A stretch of 64,000 nt of DNA from Sutcliffiella horikoshii (GCF_008180725.1 NZ_VTEV01000004.1:111002-175001), one strand, 5' to 3'. Shown: positions 19,138-28,418, numbered from the stretch's first letter. The notes: generated from the letters alone by a model not told the origin. Translations and numbers: made by a program.

Positions 19138-20149
19138 AGAGCGTAAACCTCGTAAAAAGGTGCTCAAAAAAGTGGAGCGAAGTACAGCGGACATCATTTC
19201 TGGTATCCGTGCAGGAGTCCGATCTGACCTCGCTCAAGCCATCACGCTTGTAGAAAGTAATGCAACACGCCATTTTCATAAAAGCCAAGAAATCATACAA
19301 GAAATTATGCCTTCGACTGGACGCTCTGTCCGCATCGGTATTAGCGGCGTTCCAGGTGCCGGTAAGAGCACTTTTATTGAAGCATTTGGATTGTATTTGT
19401 GCGAGCAGGACCATAAAGTCGCTGTCCTTGCAGTCGATCCGAGCAGCTCCAAAACAGGTGGTAGTATTCTTGGGGACAAAACGAGGATGGAGCAACTTGC
19501 CAGGCACCCTAAGGCGTTCATCCGTCCGTCTCCTTCTAGTGGCACATTGGGTGGAGTTCATAGGAAAACGCGTGAAAGCATTCTTTTATGTGAAGCAGCT
19601 GGTTATGACGTGATTTTAGTAGAAACTGTTGGAGTCGGACAAAGTGAAGCAATAGTGCGTGATATGGTGGATTTCTTCTTACTGCTTGTTTTAACAGGTG
19701 CAGGCGATGAGCTGCAAGGTATGAAAAAAGGTATTATGGAACTTGTGGATGCGATTGTCGTGAATAAGGCGGATGGAGAAAACAAATCAAGGGCTGAGAA
19801 AACAGCTCATGAATACAAACAAATTCTTCATTTCTTGCAACCTGCAACAGAAGGATGGGAAACGAAGACCTTTACTTGTTCTGCTTTGAATAATGTAAAT
19901 GTTGATAAGACGTGGAAGATTGTTCAGGAGTTTATGGTAAGAACCAAGGAATCTGGGGTTTTTGTGAATCGCAGGAATGGACAAAAGAGGACCTGGTTTT
20001 ATACTTCGTTAAAGGATCAGATAGAGCGAATGTTTTTTGAAGATGAGAAGGTAAAAAAAGAGTTGCGGGTGCTTGAGAAGCAAGTTGGGGAAGATGAAGT
20101 TTCTGTATCTTTGGCTGTAGAGAAGTTAATTGGAAGTTACAGACATTAA
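19130..20149 (+). CDS. meaB: MeaB-type G-protein chaperone of methylmalonyl-CoA mutase
   Basis: MeaB/ArgK family GTPases gate cofactor loading and protect the mutase from inactivation. The 339 residues carry P-loop GVPGAGKST, switch sequence [27 protein letters not shown] and the base motif NKAD. The ATG at 19130 overlaps the mutB stop by 8 bases and fits an AGTGGAAGAG ribosome site better than a TTG at 19103. Position directly after mutB is the classic arrangement. The C-terminus is somewhat Lys/Glu-rich. Confidence 0.93.
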   Translation: MTKERKPRKKVLKKVERSTADIISGIRAGVRSDLAQAITLVESNATRHFHKSQEIIQEIMPSTGRSVRIGISGVPGAGKSTFIEAFGLYLCEQDHKVAVLAVDPSSSKTGGSILGDKTRMEQLARHPKAFIRPSPSSGTLGGVHRKTRESILLCEAAGYDVILVETVGVGQSEAIVRDMVDFFLLLVLTGAGDELQGMKKGIMELVDAIVVNKADGENKSRAEKTAHEYKQILHFLQPATEGWETKTFTCSALNNVNVDKTWKIVQEFMVRTKESGVFVNRRNGQKRTWFYTSLKDQIERMFFEDEKVKKELRVLEKQVGEDEVSVSLAVEKLIGSYRH

Positions 20150-20160
20150 TTAGAGAGCAC

Positions 20161-20195
20161 AAAAAAAGGAAAGTGAGCATATCACTTTCCTTCAT
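20161..20195 (+). terminator. Terminator-like hairpin after meaB
   Basis: A perfect 9-bp stem GGAAAGTGA / TCACTTTCC with a five-base loop. The A7 tract is on the 5' side and the 3' side is only TTCATCT, so on the plus strand it is a moderate terminator. Confidence 0.6.
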
Positions 20196-20331
20196 CTAGG
20201 GAGTATAGGGGTATGGATATCTAGATGTTACAGATATAATACCCGCCAAATTAGAAAATAAACCTTTTTTGTTTTTTTATTTGAAAAAAATTGGTATGAT
20301 AAGAGTAGTTTAAAACTTGAGGTGATACAAC

Positions 20332-20769
20332 ATGAATATCGATTTTAATATGTTTATGAATGATGTTGTTCGTACTGCCAGAGAAGAAATGGATAACGCT
20401 GGATATGAGCAACTTAGAACAGTAGAAGATGTTGAAGAAGCATTTGCACGTAAAGGGACGACACTTGTAATGGTCAACTCAGTTTGTGGTTGTGCCGGCG
20501 GTATCGCTCGTCCAGCTGCAACTCATGCGGTGCATTATGACAAGCGTCCAACAAACTTAGTTACTGTGTTTGCAGGCCAAGATAAAGAAGCAACGGAGAA
20601 AGCACGCGAATATTTTGAAGGCTATCCGCCATCCTCTCCTTCTTTTGCTTTATTGAAGGACGGCAAGATTGTAACGATGGTAGAAAGACACGAAATCGAA
20701 GGCCATGCGCCAATGTCTGTTATCACAAAGCTTCAAGGGTATTTCGAAGAGCATTGTGAAGAGCTTTAA
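20332..20769 (+). CDS. brxB: Bacilliredoxin BrxB (YqiW)
   Basis: BrxB is a thiol-disulfide protein that removes bacillithiol from S-bacillithiolated proteins. The 145 residues have the family active site CGC (C52-G-C54 in [15 protein letters not shown]). The DUF1094 fold continues through [27 protein letters not shown]. The ribosome site is GAGGTGA. The name BrxB rather than the paralogue BrxA is chosen from synteny with the bkd region, where B. subtilis yqiW lies. Confidence 0.9.
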   Translation: MNIDFNMFMNDVVRTAREEMDNAGYEQLRTVEDVEEAFARKGTTLVMVNSVCGCAGGIARPAATHAVHYDKRPTNLVTVFAGQDKEATEKAREYFEGYPPSSPSFALLKDGKIVTMVERHEIEGHAPMSVITKLQGYFEEHCEEL

Positions 20770-20786
20770 AAAATAATTAGAAGAGT

Positions 20787-20818
20787 GCCGGTTCCTTTTA
20801 AGGGACCGGTATTTTTTG
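20787..20818 (+). terminator. Terminator after brxB
   Basis: Stem CCGGT-TCC / GGG-ACCGG around TTTTAA, followed by ATTTTTTG. Confidence 0.85.
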
Positions 20819-20884
20819 TTGTTTAAAAGATGATAAAATAATTGGATTATAGAATAATCGTTAGGGTAATTCTAAATCGTCGTT

Positions 20885-21159
20885 ATGAAGGCCTCAGTGA
20901 AGAAGAAAAAAGAGAAGAGAGATCTTCATTGGGGTGATGAAGACTTCAGTGACGAGGAAAAAGGAGAAGAGAGGTCTTCATAGGAGTGATGAAGACTTCA
21001 GTGACGAGGAAAAAGGAGAAGAGAGGTCTTCATAGGTGGGATGAAGACTTCATTGACGAGGAAAAAGGAGAAGAGAGGTCTTCATGAGCGAGATGACCTC
21101 GATGACGAACAAAAAGGAGAAGAGAGGTCCTCATAGATGAGATAAAGAGCTTGGTGACA
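20885..21159 (+). repeat. 52-bp tandem repeat array 1
   Basis: Units start at 20885, 20937, 20989, 21041 and 21093, then decay. Each runs ATGAAGACTTCAGTGACGAG then AAAAAGGAGAAGAGAGGTC then TTCAT plus about eight spacer bases. The ends ATGAAGAC and GTCTTCAT are inverted repeats flanking a purine-rich middle. The rest of the brxB-chitinase gap, to about 21345, shows no gene; only a weak hairpin near 21245 was seen. Confidence 0.9.
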
Positions 21160-21371
21160 ATGAATTATATTCGATCAGGCAAGAATAAGGCGTTAGGGAA
21201 AGATCCGGCCAATATTTCAAAGCATCTAAGACCTTGATTCCATTTTGGCGTTTACCAGAAGGTAAGTGCTTTTTTGTTGTAGCATTGAAAGCTAATATTT
21301 ACCGCTACATCCTCCACCATTAGCATATTACAATAATAGTTAGGCAGTTTAATAGGAGGAAGTTACAGAAT

Positions 21372-22886
21372 ATGCAACTTAGACGGAAACTTACGTTTTT
21401 TCTTTTGGCTCTCCTAGCTTTAGGGAGTGCTATAACTATATATTTATTTAATTCCACAAAGCCAGTATCTAATTCAACCCCAGAAAAGAAACAGAAAGTC
21501 GAGGAGGAACTAACTGACAACCCACCTGAAATTATCAATTTTACACATACTTCTTTAGATAAGAAGGAAGATGATGTAGTAAGCGGGGATGTAGAACTTC
21601 AAGTAGAAGCAAAAGATGACAACGAAATTAGTAAAGTTGAATTTTATTCTAGCAATGGTGCTTACTTAATTGGCGAAAAGGCAGAAGCGCCATACACTAT
21701 CAATTGGTCTACCGATCCTTGGATAGAGAATGGAGAGCAGATACTGAAAATCATTGTGTATGATAGCGCCGGACAAAAGGCGGAAGCAACGAAAAAGGTA
21801 ACGGTAGACAATAAAGAGGCAGCGGAAGCAGACTACAAAATGGTCGGGTATTATGCTGGTTGGTCCAGATATTCGGGGTTTAATGCCTCCAATATTGATG
21901 CTAGTAAACTGACACACATCAACTATGCATTTGCTAATGTTTCAGACGATGGAAGTATAGTTGTGGGCGACCCAGCAATAGATTTTCAAAACTTTAAGCA
22001 GTTACGACAGCTAAAGGAGCAGCACCCTCATCTAAAAACAATGATTTCTGTAGGAGGGTGGACTTGGTCGAAGAATTTTTCTGACGCAGCAGCTTCAGAA
22101 GATTCAAGAGCAAGGTTTGCAGAAAGTGTTCTTCGCTTTATTTTAGAAAATGGGTTTGATGGAGTGGATTTGGATTGGGAGTACCCGGTGAGTGGGGGAC
22201 ATCCTGATAATGTAAATCGCCCGGAGGATAAGCGTAATTACACACTTTTACTTAAGAAGATCAGGGAAACCTTGAACGACCAAGAAAAAAAGGATGGCAA
22301 AGAGTATTTGCTTACAATCGCAGCAGGAGCCAGTGAATCACATGCCGCAAACATGGAATTATCAGAGTTGCATCAATATGTAGATTATATACAGTTAATG
22401 ACCTATGATATCAATGGGGAATGGGATGAGTTGACCGGTTTGAATGCGCCATTGTATCCAGATCCCAATAGTGAGTTCAGTTGGCAGTGGAGTGTAAAGG
22501 ACGGTATTGATACTTATATATCAAGTGGAGTACCTTCAGAAAAACTAGTAATGGGTATGCCGTTTTACGGACGTGTTTTCCATGAAGCTAATACTGACAA
22601 CAATGGATTGTACCAGGCCTTTAATGGAGGTACTTCGTTAAGCTATGGAAAACTCAAAGCAGATTATATTGGCAAAAACGGATTTGAACGTCATTGGATA
22701 GAAGAGACTCAAGTCCCAGTTCTATATAACGGAGAGACGTTCATTAGTTATGATGACGAGGAATCTATTGCGAAGAAGACCGACTTTTTAAAAAAGTATC
22801 ATCTTGGTGGAGCAATGATGTGGGAGTTGAGTCAAGATCCCGAAAGAGTACTTTTAAATCGAATCTATAAAGAACTTAATAAATGA
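21372..22886 (+). CDS. Membrane-anchored or secreted GH18 glycosidase with Ig-like domain
   Basis: This is a glycosyl hydrolase family 18 enzyme (chitinase or endo-beta-N-acetylglucosaminidase type). Over 504 residues: an N-terminal hydrophobic signal/anchor (LTFFLLALLALGSAITIYLF), a short acidic linker, a bacterial Ig-like domain (about 55-148), then the GH18 barrel with the catalytic DxxDxDxE motif D263-G-V-D-L-D-W-E270 and LMTYDING. No lipobox Cys and no LysM domain are seen. The ribosome site is AGGAGG with rather long spacing. It may degrade chitin or remodel peptidoglycan; which one cannot be decided from sequence. It stands alone between array 1 and a terminator. Confidence 0.9.
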   Translation: MQLRRKLTFFLLALLALGSAITIYLFNSTKPVSNSTPEKKQKVEEELTDNPPEIINFTHTSLDKKEDDVVSGDVELQVEAKDDNEISKVEFYSSNGAYLIGEKAEAPYTINWSTDPWIENGEQILKIIVYDSAGQKAEATKKVTVDNKEAAEADYKMVGYYAGWSRYSGFNASNIDASKLTHINYAFANVSDDGSIVVGDPAIDFQNFKQLRQLKEQHPHLKTMISVGGWTWSKNFSDAAASEDSRARFAESVLRFILENGFDGVDLDWEYPVSGGHPDNVNRPEDKRNYTLLLKKIRETLNDQEKKDGKEYLLTIAAGASESHAANMELSELHQYVDYIQLMTYDINGEWDELTGLNAPLYPDPNSEFSWQWSVKDGIDTYISSGVPSEKLVMGMPFYGRVFHEANTDNNGLYQAFNGGTSLSYGKLKADYIGKNGFERHWIEETQVPVLYNGETFISYDDEESIAKKTDFLKKYHLGGAMMWELSQDPERVLLNRIYKELNK

Positions 22887-22893
22887 TGAATGG

Positions 22894-22931
22894 GAGGCAC
22901 GCTATTAATACTTTGCGTGTCTCTTTGTTTT
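22894..22931 (+). terminator. Terminator after the GH18 gene
   Basis: Nine-pair stem GAGGCACGC / GCGTGTCTC (one G-T pair) with a 12-base loop, then TTTGTTTT. Confidence 0.8.
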
Positions 22932-22995
22932 ACACCGAATAAATTGTAATTACCTATGTTTCCCACTTCGCAACAATTATATAATAGGTTAGTAA

Positions 22996-23012
22996 CTTAA
23001 GAAATTCTTAAG
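22996..23012. promoter_or_regulatory. Palindrome upstream of the two-component/ECF operon
   Basis: CTTAAGAA-A-TTCTTAAG is a perfect 8+1+8 palindrome. A further CTTAAG half-site lies at about 23029. It lies about 80 bases before the response regulator gene and could be its autoregulatory binding site; this is inference from position. Confidence 0.45.
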
Positions 23013-23093
23013 AAAATACTTCAATAATACTTAAGATTTACCATATATGATGTGTACATAGAGAAACAATGGTAAGTGGGAGAAGGGTGAGAG

Positions 23094-23786
23094 ATGGCGA
23101 ACTTTACAGTGTTAATAGTGGACGATGAGAAGGAAATACGAGATGCGATCGAAATCTATTTAAAAAATGAAGGTGTTAAGGTTTTAAAAGCTAAAGATGG
23201 GGTGGAAGCGCTAGAAATGCTTCATGAAAATGAGGTGCATCTCATTTTACTAGATGTGATGATGCCAAGGCTTGATGGGATATCTGCGACGCACAGAATT
23301 CGCGAGGAGAAGAACATCCCGATCATTATTTTAAGCGCAAAAAGTGAAGATACTGATAAAATCCTTGGACTTCAGGTAGGAGCGGATGATTATGTAACAA
23401 AGCCGTTTAACCCTATGGAGCTTGTTGCAAGAGTGAAATCCCAGCTCAGGAGGTATGTCACACTTGGAACGTTTGAAGGAATTAAGAAAGGCATTGACTT
23501 GAACGGACTGACCATTGATAAGGAGTCGAAAGAAGTTACGGTTCAGGGAGACCCGGTTAAGTTGACACCGATCGAATATAAAATAGTGGAACTGTTGATG
23601 ACCAATGCCGGACGGGTATTTTCCATCAATGATATATACGAGCGAGTATGGAAAGAGCCTGGCTACAATGCGGAAAATACAGTAGCGGTTCATATTCGAA
23701 AAATTAGAGAAAAAATAGAGATAGATCCAAAAAATCCAAGATATTTAAAGGTGGTATGGGGGATTGGGTACAAGATGGAGAAATAG
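23094..23786 (+). CDS. OmpR/PhoB-family response regulator
   Basis: This is a two-component DNA-binding regulator of 230 residues. The receiver domain has the acidic pair D10/D11 (VDDEKE), phospho-acceptor D54 (LILLDVMMPR), and the SAKSED and TKPF motifs. A winged-helix Trans_reg_C domain follows (about 130-228) with LTPIEYKIVELLM and AVHIRKIREKIE. It is the first gene of a three-gene operon; its end overlaps the histidine kinase start by 23 bases. The B. subtilis counterpart and regulon cannot be named. Confidence 0.93.
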   Translation: MANFTVLIVDDEKEIRDAIEIYLKNEGVKVLKAKDGVEALEMLHENEVHLILLDVMMPRLDGISATHRIREEKNIPIIILSAKSEDTDKILGLQVGADDYVTKPFNPMELVARVKSQLRRYVTLGTFEGIKKGIDLNGLTIDKESKEVTVQGDPVKLTPIEYKIVELLMTNAGRVFSINDIYERVWKEPGYNAENTVAVHIRKIREKIEIDPKNPRYLKVVWGIGYKMEK

Positions 23787-26004
23787 AATAGTTGCTATTT
23801 TAATAGCACTAGTTTTTGTTTGTGGAATAAGTGGAAGTTTTTATTTTATTTATAACTTAGATAGATTTGGCCAGAAGAGTTATTTTGAAACGGAAGAATT
23901 TCAATATGAACTTCAGGAATATGCAAACTACTTGATTATCAACGAGTTTGGGTCAGTATCAGCAGATAGTGTAAAAGAGAAAATTTCCGTTTCCATGGAA
24001 GAAATAGGAGAACACCGATATAAATACGGTTCCTTGGATGCGCAGTTAGATAATATTCGCTATCAATATGAAGAAAGAATTCAACTTGCGGAGAATGGTG
24101 AAATAAGTGAGGAACCGGAAGAGCTAGTTGCAGAAAGAGATGAAGTGCTAGATGATATTAGAAAAAACTTCTCAAGTGATGAGCATGTAGAGAAGAAAAT
24201 AAGAGCGGAAAAAGAACAAATAGTGGAGGAGTATTTCGCAAAAGATCCAAACTTTCAATCGTATCCATCAAGGTTCCACCAAGATTTTCAGTACTTTTTT
24301 GAACAAGATGGGGAAAGTTTCACCAACATAGGCGCAAACAAAACTTCCGTAGATAGAATGTTCAGTGACGAAAATATGCAATACGTAACCATTTATACTA
24401 TAAGGGGAGATGACTATTTTAATTCCTACAATTGGCCATATGAGGATTGGCTGTACCAAATAGTCGCAGAAGTGAGAGGGGACTTTGAAGGGATTATTGG
24501 TGTTCCAAAAGGACTAGCTTCGGATAGCGAATTAATGATTGCAAAAACTGGTTATGAAGAAAATAGAATATGGTTTTGGAGACTTGGGATAGGATCATTG
24601 ATTGCTTTATTGTTTTGGTTTGTATTGATGATAAAAGTTGTTTCCATACCAAAGGAACGAGGGAAATGGCAAAATCTATATAACAAAATTCCAGTTGATC
24701 TAAGCGTTGTAGTGGTAGGATTCTCTGCTTTATTAATCTTATTCAGTCTAATGTGGGTTCATGATTCTATCAATCTGCTAACCTACAATAGCTCAACCAT
24801 GTATTTCACTGAACTTGTTATAAGTGTAATGATCTCTACTATTTTAAGTTTACTCACTTACGTCCAGTTACGCTATTTGACAAATAGTATGAGGGGTATG
24901 ACTGACTTCAAACAACAAGGGAAAAATAGTTTATTATTTATTATTTTTAAAACCTGTAAAAAAGTATATCAACGCATCTTTGAAGTTGTTAAGGAAGCAT
25001 TTCTAAATACAGCTACTGGCATCCAAGTGTTTATTCTCCTTGCGATAGTCTTTGGACTAGGTTTTGGTTTCTTTATGATTTTCTTTGATATAGCTTTCTT
25101 CCTACTATATTTTCTCTTCGCTGTTTTCATAGGTGTACCAACACTCATTCACTTAGTAAAAAGTGTCGGTTATTTCAATAAGATCTCCATCAAAACAGAG
25201 GAGATGGCATCAGGTAAACTGGGGGAGCCAATCGAAGTAAAGGGGAATTCCGTTCTTTCTAAAATGGCAGCTAACCTAAATGTATTAAATCAAGGGGTAA
25301 AGGTGTCCTTAAATGAGCAGGCAAAAAGTGAGCGTTTGAAAACGGAATTGATTACAAATGTCAGTCATGATCTTCGAACACCTTTAACCTCCATTATCAC
25401 TTACACGGAGCTTATGAAGAAAAACGACCTAACGGCTGAGGACCGCTCTGCCTACCTTGAGATTATTGATAGAAAGTCACAACGGTTAAAGGGGTTAATT
25501 GAGGATTTATTTGAAGTTTCCAAAATGGCGAGCGGGAATATCGAGCTGGTAAAAGAGCGTGTGGACCTTAATCAACTTCTGCAACAGGCGTTGGCGGAAT
25601 ACGATGATTCATTAAAAGAATCTAATCTGCAATTTCGTGTTACCAACACGGATAAACCTTTATATGCCTTGGTGGATGGACAGAAAATGTGGCGTGTATT
25701 TGATAACTTAATCGGAAATATCATGAAATACTCCCTGGAAAATTCACGAGTATATATACAAGTCCATCAGTTAGAGAACAAAGCAAAAATCACGTTCAAA
25801 AATGTATCAAAATACGAATTGAACGATCAAAGTGAGGAATTATACGAACGCTTTAAAAGAGGGGATACCTCGAGACATACAGATGGTTCTGGACTTGGCC
25901 TTGCGATTGCAAAATCTATCATTGATCTTCATGGAGGCAGTCTTGACATTGAAACGGACGGCGATTTATTTAAAGTGAATATCTGTTTGAGAGTGGTGGA
26001 ATAA
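23764..26004 (+). CDS. Polytopic sensor histidine kinase
   Basis: This 746-residue membrane kinase has a first transmembrane helix near 9-30, a ~230-residue extracytoplasmic region rich in Glu/Lys, four or five further helices (about 268-290, 310-332, 343-366 and 415-455), a HAMP-like stretch, a HisKA domain with phospho-acceptor H535 in NVSHDLRTPLTS, and a HATPase with DNLIGNIMKYS and GSGLGLAIAKS. No ATG exists near the start; TTG at 23764 with an upstream AAGGTGG is taken, giving a 23-base overlap with the regulator gene. The large sensor region between the first two membrane segments suggests an extracellular signal. The ligand is unknown. Confidence 0.9.
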   Translation: MGTRWRNRIVAILIALVFVCGISGSFYFIYNLDRFGQKSYFETEEFQYELQEYANYLIINEFGSVSADSVKEKISVSMEEIGEHRYKYGSLDAQLDNIRYQYEERIQLAENGEISEEPEELVAERDEVLDDIRKNFSSDEHVEKKIRAEKEQIVEEYFAKDPNFQSYPSRFHQDFQYFFEQDGESFTNIGANKTSVDRMFSDENMQYVTIYTIRGDDYFNSYNWPYEDWLYQIVAEVRGDFEGIIGVPKGLASDSELMIAKTGYEENRIWFWRLGIGSLIALLFWFVLMIKVVSIPKERGKWQNLYNKIPVDLSVVVVGFSALLILFSLMWVHDSINLLTYNSSTMYFTELVISVMISTILSLLTYVQLRYLTNSMRGMTDFKQQGKNSLLFIIFKTCKKVYQRIFEVVKEAFLNTATGIQVFILLAIVFGLGFGFFMIFFDIAFFLLYFLFAVFIGVPTLIHLVKSVGYFNKISIKTEEMASGKLGEPIEVKGNSVLSKMAANLNVLNQGVKVSLNEQAKSERLKTELITNVSHDLRTPLTSIITYTELMKKNDLTAEDRSAYLEIIDRKSQRLKGLIEDLFEVSKMASGNIELVKERVDLNQLLQQALAEYDDSLKESNLQFRVTNTDKPLYALVDGQKMWRVFDNLIGNIMKYSLENSRVYIQVHQLENKAKITFKNVSKYELNDQSEELYERFKRGDTSRHTDGSGLGLAIAKSIIDLHGGSLDIETDGDLFKVNICLRVVE

Positions 26005-26511
26005 GTGGATTTCACTACAATATATAATGTGCATTATGATAGGGTCTTTCATGTGAGTCTCTCCGTAATTCGCGACCGCCAGTTGGCTGAAGACAATGTG
26101 CAGGAAACTTTTATAAAGGTGTATAAAAAGTTGGATAGTTTACAAGAGAGTGATAAAGTAGGTGCTTGGCTCTGCGTGATTGCAACGAGAACAGCTATTG
26201 ATTTTATCAGACGAGAGAGAAAAATCGGTGGATGTCCAATGGAATTAGATCTGTTAGATAGTCTTGGAAAAGAAGCAGGCCATAATGTTGCAGCAGAAGT
26301 GGAAGCGAAATTGTTGAAAGAGCTCTTGGATGAAAAGATGGAAGACTTCACAATTGAAGACAAGAAGCTGCTCGTTCTTAAAATGGAAAAGGGATTAAAG
26401 GAGCGGGAAATCGCTAAGGCTTTAGAGATGAATCCAGCTACAGTGAAATCGAAGATCCATAGAGCTAGAAAGAAATTAAAAGAGCGCATGGCTGTAGAGT
26501 TGAGTGCTTAG
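26005..26511 (+). CDS. ECF-type RNA polymerase sigma factor
   Basis: This 168-residue sigma-70 family protein has only regions 2 and 4. Region 2 (YDRVFHVSLSVIRDRQLAEDNVQETFIKVYKKL) carries the usual DVVQE-like motif as AEDNVQE. Region 4 ends with GLKEREIAKALEMNPATVKSKIHRARKKLKERM. It starts with GTG immediately after the kinase stop codon, with the ribosome site inside the kinase gene end. No anti-sigma factor gene follows, only a terminator. This suggests its activity is set by expression through the two-component system rather than by sequestration. Confidence 0.88.
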   Translation: MDFTTIYNVHYDRVFHVSLSVIRDRQLAEDNVQETFIKVYKKLDSLQESDKVGAWLCVIATRTAIDFIRRERKIGGCPMELDLLDSLGKEAGHNVAAEVEAKLLKELLDEKMEDFTIEDKKLLVLKMEKGLKEREIAKALEMNPATVKSKIHRARKKLKERMAVELSA

Positions 26512-26525
26512 GGGGATTATTGTTG

Positions 26526-26570
26526 GTGCAGGGGACACATTTCGTAAAAAGTGCTCCCTGCACTTTTTTT
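26526..26570 (+). terminator. Terminator of the RR-HK-ECF operon
   Basis: Stem GTGCAGGG / CCCTGCAC with an imperfect inner extension, followed by T7. Confidence 0.88.
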
Positions 26571-26648
26571 GAATAGGAATTGGTATAAATGTTTTGCTAA
26601 AGAAGTTCTTACGAGGACAAACTCCAATGGGTATATTTAAGAAAATAA

Positions 26649-27362
26649 TTATCTAGATTCAAAATCACGTTGATCTCTTTCATCCAATTTTGCAGATATT
26701 TCTTCAAGTATCGCTTCAATATCCTTCGTTTGATCCTCTTCTATCCTTGTCAAGGTAGCGTTTATTTCATTAAACTGATCGTTCACATCATGCCTGAATA
26801 AATAGAATTCTTCCCGAAGTGTACCAGTGGTATTTGTCAAAGAATGAAGCTCTTCTTTTATCTGATGTTGCCCAGCAGAAAGGATAAATGTCTTTTCACT
26901 CAGACCGCTGATTTCTTCCCTCATAAGCATTTGGTTCTCTGATAGGATGGAAGTTTTTTCGTTAAGACTGCGAATCTCATCTTTCATCAGAATCTGGTTC
27001 TCTGATAGGATGGAAGTTTTTTCGTTAAGACCTCGAATTTCATCTTTCATCAGAATCTGGTTGTCAGAGAGCATGGAAGTTTTTTCGTTAAGACCTCGAA
27101 TTTCATCTTTCATCAGAATCTGGTTGTCAGAGAGGATGGAGATTTTTTCGTTAAGACCTCGAATTTCATCTTTCATCACAATCTGGTTGTCAGAGAGGAT
27201 GGAGGTTTTTTCGTTAAGACTGCGAATTTCATCTTTCATCAGAATCTGATTATCAGAGAGAGTGGAAGTCCTGTCATTCAATTCACTTAATTCTTTTTTT
27301 ATTTCAACCTTAAAATCCAACATCCTATTCAAAATCAAATCCAATTTAGCATCTGTATTCAT
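26649..27362 (-). CDS. Coiled-coil protein with seven 21-residue repeats
   Basis: This is a 237-residue soluble protein of unknown function. After 27 residues come seven tandem 21-residue units (about 28-174) of the type LNEKTSILSDNQILMKDEIRG, each exactly three heptads, so a long parallel coiled coil is expected. A non-repeat coil (YLFRHDVNDQFNEINATLTRIEEDQ) and an acidic tail follow. No signal peptide or membrane segment is seen. The ribosome site is an ideal AAAGGAGGTGAAC. The four or five central repeats are almost identical in DNA, implying recent duplication. It converges on the two-component operon and diverges from artP. Confidence 0.8.
   Translation of the reverse strand: MNTDAKLDLILNRMLDFKVEIKKELSELNDRTSTLSDNQILMKDEIRSLNEKTSILSDNQIVMKDEIRGLNEKISILSDNQILMKDEIRGLNEKTSMLSDNQILMKDEIRGLNEKTSILSENQILMKDEIRSLNEKTSILSENQMLMREEISGLSEKTFILSAGQHQIKEELHSLTNTTGTLREEFYLFRHDVNDQFNEINATLTRIEEDQTKDIEAILEEISAKLDERDQRDFESR
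26841..27281 (-). repeat. 63-bp in-frame tandem repeats in the coiled-coil gene
   Basis: Seven 63-base units encode the 21-residue repeats. The middle ones differ at only a few bases. Identity decays toward both ends, the usual picture for expansion by slippage or unequal crossing over. Confidence 0.9.
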
Positions 27363-27490
27363 CTATGTTCACCTCCTTTTTCTAGTCCATTGTAATTATA
27401 ACATGAACCTAAACTAATGGAATAATAACAAAAGGTACATATTTCAGAATAATAAAAATATAAAAACATTATTTATCTTTATTAACTATA

Positions 27491-27518
27491 TTGCATAAAT
27501 ATTAACCTGTGTTAAAAT
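27491..27518 (+). promoter_or_regulatory. Candidate sigma-A promoter of artPQR
   Basis: TTGCAT, 16 bases, TAAAAT, about 110 bases upstream of artP. Spacing is one base shorter than optimal. Confidence 0.4.
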
Positions 27519-27596
27519 ACACTTATCCGAATAAACATACATCATAATTATACTTGATTTAAATGTAGGTTTGTTTCATAATTAGATTAAATTTTT

Positions 27597-27611
27597 ACTT
27601 TTCTGAAAAAA
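27597..27611 (+). promoter_or_regulatory. Possible CodY box before artP
   Basis: ACTTTTCTGAAAAAA matches 12 of 15 positions of AATTTTCWGAAAATT, including the central TTTTCTGAAAA. It lies between the putative promoter and the ribosome site of artP, where bound CodY could act as a roadblock. Confidence 0.4.
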
Positions 27612-27629
27612 GAATAGGGGGAAATTATT

Positions 27630-28418
27630 GTGAAAAAATGGTTTTTGTATTCATTTATTAGTATTTTAGTAGTAGGTTTGTTATCTGCTTGTGGAACATC
27701 CGGCAATGAGGATGAAACAAGTGGAGAAGGTGAAGATGGAAAGAAAGTGTTAGTAATGGGAACTTCCGCTGACTATCCACCATTTGAGTATATTGATACA
27801 GAAGTAGGAGAAGAGATTATCGGTTTCGACGTTGATCTTGCAAAAGCTATTACAGAAGAGCTTGGTTACGAATTGAAAGTTCAAGATATGGATTTTGGAA
27901 GTTTAATCACTGCGATGAAATCAGGTAACATTGACCTTATTTTGGCAGGTATGACGCCGACAGAAGAGCGTGCAGAGCAAGTTGATTTTACAAATGTATA
28001 TTATACTGCTAATCACATGATTGTTTCATTGAAAGATAGCAAAATTACTAGTTTAGAAGATTTAGAAGGTAAAACGGTTGGTGTACAAATGGGATCCATT
28101 CAATTTGACAAAGCGGAAGAAATTGCAGAAGAAGTGAATATCACTATTGAAAACCGTGACCGCATCCCACAAATTGTACAAGATCTAAAAACAGGTCGTT
28201 TTGATGCAGCTATCATTGAAGATACAGTTATGAAAGGCTTCATGGAAAAAGATGCAGACCTTACTGGGTTTACATTAGAGTCTGATGAAGAAGGATCTGC
28301 CATTGCCCTTCCTAAAGGCAGTGAATTGACGGAGGAATTTAACCGAGTTCTGAAAGAGATGGAAGAGAACGGTGAGATGGAAAAGTTAATTAACAAATGG
28401 TTTGGTGGAGAAGAATAA
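27630..28418 (+). CDS. artP: Amino-acid ABC transporter substrate-binding lipoprotein (ArtP-like)
   Basis: This is the extracellular solute-binding protein of a polar amino-acid importer. The 262 residues start with a lipoprotein signal peptide (MKKWFLYSFISILVVGLLSAC, lipidated C21), then a family 3 periplasmic-binding fold with TSADYPPFEYID, GFDVDLAKAI and AGMTPTEERAEQVDFT. The GTG start follows AGGGGGA. Orthology to B. subtilis ArtP (arginine) is inferred from synteny near yqiW and from ArtQ/ArtR downstream; the ligand could also be another basic or polar amino acid. Confidence 0.88.
   Translation: MKKWFLYSFISILVVGLLSACGTSGNEDETSGEGEDGKKVLVMGTSADYPPFEYIDTEVGEEIIGFDVDLAKAITEELGYELKVQDMDFGSLITAMKSGNIDLILAGMTPTEERAEQVDFTNVYYTANHMIVSLKDSKITSLEDLEGKTVGVQMGSIQFDKAEEIAEEVNITIENRDRIPQIVQDLKTGRFDAAIIEDTVMKGFMEKDADLTGFTLESDEEGSAIALPKGSELTEEFNRVLKEMEENGEMEKLINKWFGGEE

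Noticed and set aside
20885..21159. CRISPR array
   Set aside because: Here and in the other arrays the whole 51-52 bp unit is repeated without variable spacers, and no cas gene is present.
26947..27249. Plus-strand repeat ORF of 100 residues
   Set aside because: It is the antisense shadow of the 63-bp repeats in the coiled-coil gene, which has an ideal ribosome site on the other strand.
27363..27629. T-box or other amino-acid riboswitch upstream of artP
   Set aside because: The leader is very AT-rich and lacks the T-box sequence, the specifier stem and a terminator pair; no known riboswitch core was seen.
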